Part shown: in pieces, positions 4,046 to 5,759 of the stretch
Layout of the letters: each line of letters begins with the position of its first letter
Position numbering within the stretch: the first letter of the stretch is position 1
Source of the DNA: Gammaproteobacteria bacterium
GTDB lineage: Bacteria; Pseudomonadota; Gammaproteobacteria; UBA9214
Length of the DNA: 5,759 nt
Direction of reading: 5' to 3'
Assembly: GCA_029881775.1 (NCBI GenBank)
Contig: JAOULY010000152.1
Location: forward strand, 1 to 5,759
Notes under the pieces: generated by a model
The model's database searches: none
What the model was told of the DNA's origin: nothing
The model's input: only the letters and a program-made list of their open reading frames with translations
Position numbers and translations under genes: made by a program

Positions 4046-5759
4046 TTACTGCTCGCGAACGACCCGGAAGCCGAGATTGTCCAGCCGCGTATCCTGGCCA
4101 AGCTGCCCGCGATTTGCCGAACGCAGACTGTCCATCGGACTGGAATAAGCACCGCCGCGGACCACCCGCTGGGTACAATCCGCTGTCACCCGCGCACTGC
4201 CGTCCGTCGGCGCACCGACGTAGCTGTTCTGGTAACAGTCAGCGGTCCACTCCTGGACATTGCCGGACATGTCGTACAGGCCGAACGGGCTTGCCTCGAA
4301 ACTGCCGACCGGCGCCGTCTGGCTGCCATCCCAGCGGCTTCCACAATCAAAACAGTTGGCATGCACCGCACCCCTGGTATCCGTCCACCAGTAACTGTAG
4401 GCGCTGCCGGCGCGTGCCGCGTACTCCCATTCCGCCTCGCTCGGCAGACGATATTTCCGGCCGGTCTTTTCACTCAACCAGCGTGTGTAGGCTACGGCGT
4501 CATGCCAGGACACGTTTATTACCGGCCGCTTGCCACGTCCCCAGGTCTCGTCAAACGGCAGCCTGCGTCCGGTCGCACGCGCAAAACGGTCATAATCCTC
4601 GAATGTCACTTCGCGCTCACTGATTGAAAATGCCGGCAGACTGACGGTATGCCGCGGACCTTCATCGAAGTTAAGTGAGTTGCCGCTGCCCATCTTGTAG
4701 GTAGCCGACAACAGCTCGATCATGGCCGGGCCCTTGCCACCCCCCGCCAGGCTATCGCGGAACGAGCGACCGACCGGTGGTGCGCTGTCAGGCAGCGGGG
4801 CCGGGGGCACCGAAGCCGTTTCAGCATTCGAATCTGTTACAGCCGGGACCGCCGGCTCATCCAGCTGCAGGGGCTGTGTACCGACAAACCCGGGCTGTAC
4901 CGGACGTTCCGTCGACTGCGTGGCTGCGGACTTCTCCGGGCTGGCTGCCGCTACCTGTTCCGGCGCATCACCAGCCGGCGTGTCTGGAAGCATGGCAGCC
5001 CGGGCACGTGAACTGTCAATCGGCGTGACAGGGGGGATAACGGAAACGTCACCCGGAATCGCCGGGTCGACAGGCGACGCGGTTATGATGTCCCCGGTCT
5101 CCACCATCCATCCATCCGGCCGCCCCATGACCAGCCACGCCGTTACACCGCATACAGCAAGCAGCAGGACAGCCATGACAAGCTTGCCAAGCGGATGCAT
5201 GCCACGCCGTTCCGTATCGGTAACGCCGGCATTATGAGCATCCGTAACAACCGGCTCCGCAACCAGCGGAGGCAGATTCTCAGCATCTGATTGCTGCTCA
5301 TCAACCGGACCCGTCATATCCAGCGAGGGCACATGCAATGGTTCGAACGTATCGCTATTGGTGTCGGCGTCACTCGCGTATTGCGCGCGCAACCGCTGCA
5401 CCTCGGCGGCCATCTGCTCACGCGCCGATTCAGCCTCCGCACGCAAGCGTACGGCAATCTTTATGTTATCGCGGGCCTCCTCGAGTTCTGCACGCAATGC
5501 TTCCGGGTCCTCCGGATGCCCCTGCCCGCCTGTCGTCACCAGGCCACGCGCGACCTCTACCTCACCACGCAGTGAATTCATCTTGACGCGCAATTCATGC
5601 TGCTCGTCAAGTGCGGTATCGCGCTCGCGGGTTAACTGCTTGAGTTGTGTTTCGAGCTGGGTGATGGCGGATTCCGCCTGCTCGTTCTGTTCACGTACCG
5701 CATCGATTTCTGCCTGACGGCGCGCCTTCTCCTGCTGATCAAGTTGTGCGATTTCCTCG
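4046..5759 (-). CDS. Membrane-anchored SUMF1/FGE-like domain protein with coiled coil, N-terminus cut by the window edge
   Basis: The frame is open from the right edge to the TAA at 4048-4046, giving 570 visible residues (numbered here from the edge). The true N-terminus is outside; a TTG at 5593 and an ATG at 5581 are internal. Residues 1 to about 130 are rich in Glu, Gln, Arg and Ala with heptad-like spacing (for example EEIAQLDQQEKARRQAEID, 1-19), a probable coiled coil. An acidic stretch follows, then Arg/His/Lys residues and one transmembrane helix (about 191-211, 5188-5126). Next is a Pro/Ala-rich linker to about 340 and a C-terminal FGE-sulfatase (SUMF1) domain (about 345-568). Domain hallmarks are INVSWHDAVAYTRWLS (414-429), YRLPSEAEWEYAARAG (436-451), GLYDMSGNVQEW (493-504), RVVRGGAY (531-538) and LGFRVV (562-567). 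Positive charges before the helix suggest a cytoplasmic coiled coil and a periplasmic C-terminal domain; Cys469, Cys472, Cys508 and Cys528 could form disulfides. The active-site cysteine pair of true formylglycine-generating enzymes is absent after RGGAY. A binding or scaffold role is therefore more likely than oxidase activity; this is inference. Confidence 0.92.
   Translation of the reverse strand, partial: EEIAQLDQQEKARRQAEIDAVREQNEQAESAITQLETQLKQLTRERDTALDEQHELRVKMNSLRGEVEVARGLVTTGGQGHPEDPEALRAELEEARDNIKIAVRLRAEAESAREQMAAEVQRLRAQYASDADTNSDTFEPLHVPSLDMTGPVDEQQSDAENLPPLVAEPVVTDAHNAGVTDTERRGMHPLGKLVMAVLLLAVCGVTAWLVMGRPDGWMVETGDIITASPVDPAIPGDVSVIPPVTPIDSSRARAAMLPDTPAGDAPEQVAAASPEKSAATQSTERPVQPGFVGTQPLQLDEPAVPAVTDSNAETASVPPAPLPDSAPPVGRSFRDSLAGGGKGPAMIELLSATYKMGSGNSLNFDEGPRHTVSLPAFSISEREVTFEDYDRFARATGRRLPFDETWGRGKRPVINVSWHDAVAYTRWLSEKTGRKYRLPSEAEWEYAARAGSAYSYWWTDTRGAVHANCFDCGSRWDGSQTAPVGSFEASPFGLYDMSGNVQEWTADCYQNSYVGAPTDGSARVTADCTQRVVRGGAYSSPMDSLRSANRGQLGQDTRLDNLGFRVVREQ

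Noticed and set aside
4010..4627. A 205-codon plus-strand open frame opposite the SUMF1 domain, and shorter frames at 4114-4623 and 4722-5237
   Set aside because: The minus strand encodes the conserved SUMF1 domain across this region. The plus-strand products are low-complexity Ala/Arg/Pro/Ser-rich shadows without recognisable motifs.
4046..4840. Calling the C-terminal domain a genuine formylglycine-generating enzyme or an EgtB-type sulfoxide synthase
   Set aside because: The catalytic cysteine pair of FGE is absent, and the visible N-terminal part is coiled coil and linker rather than the DinB-like iron-binding domain of EgtB.
5579..5593. The TTG at 5593 or ATG at 5581 as the true start of the SUMF1-domain gene
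   Set aside because: The frame stays open to the window edge and encodes 55 more residues of the same coiled-coil composition, so the real start is outside.

Overview
The window looks like a piece of a gammaproteobacterial chromosome. The evidence is the gene order rpe-gph-trpE, which is a known arrangement in Pseudomonas and many other gammaproteobacteria, together with moderately GC-rich coding DNA, a small acidic protein resembling the gammaproteobacterial DUF6763 group and a stand-alone Rieske ferredoxin-like protein. I see no transposase, phage gene, CRISPR array, rRNA or tRNA. Genus and species cannot be read from the sequence.

Left part (1-2450, all minus strand): a tightly packed operon read from right to left. 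rpe (ribulose-phosphate 3-epimerase) is followed after 8 bases by gph (phosphoglycolate phosphatase), and after another 32 bases by trpE (anthranilate synthase component I), whose 3' end is beyond the left edge. gph is split by one missing base in a short T run at 1509-1512. Adding one base restores a complete 225-residue HAD phosphatase, so this is either an assembly or sequencing error or a recent mutation.

Middle part (2451-3610): a gap of about 480 bases separates rpe from two small plus-strand genes. Near the right end of the gap is a good sigma70-type promoter (TTGCCA, 17 bases, TATAAA). It serves a 96-residue, strongly acidic, lysine-free protein (DUF6763-like). After 124 bases comes a 64-residue protein that I do not recognise, with a near-consensus Shine-Dalgarno sequence. 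A 9-bp hairpin lies where this pair converges with the minus-strand Rieske gene.

Right part (3611-5759, minus strand): a large membrane-anchored protein, cut by the right edge, has a coiled coil, one transmembrane helix, a Pro/Ala-rich linker and a C-terminal formylglycine-generating-enzyme-like (SUMF1) domain. It lacks the cysteine pair of true formylglycine-generating enzymes. Downstream is a 123-residue Rieske [2Fe-2S] protein with no visible Shine-Dalgarno. A TTGACA-containing promoter sits so close to its ATG that the transcript may be leaderless.

How the genes work together: rpe and gph act in pentose-phosphate and 2-phosphoglycolate metabolism and trpE starts tryptophan synthesis. Their linkage is conserved, but the reason is not obvious from sequence. 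No functional link between the left operon and the right-hand genes can be shown. The least explained items are the SUMF1-domain membrane protein, the 64-residue orphan and the possibly leaderless Rieske gene.
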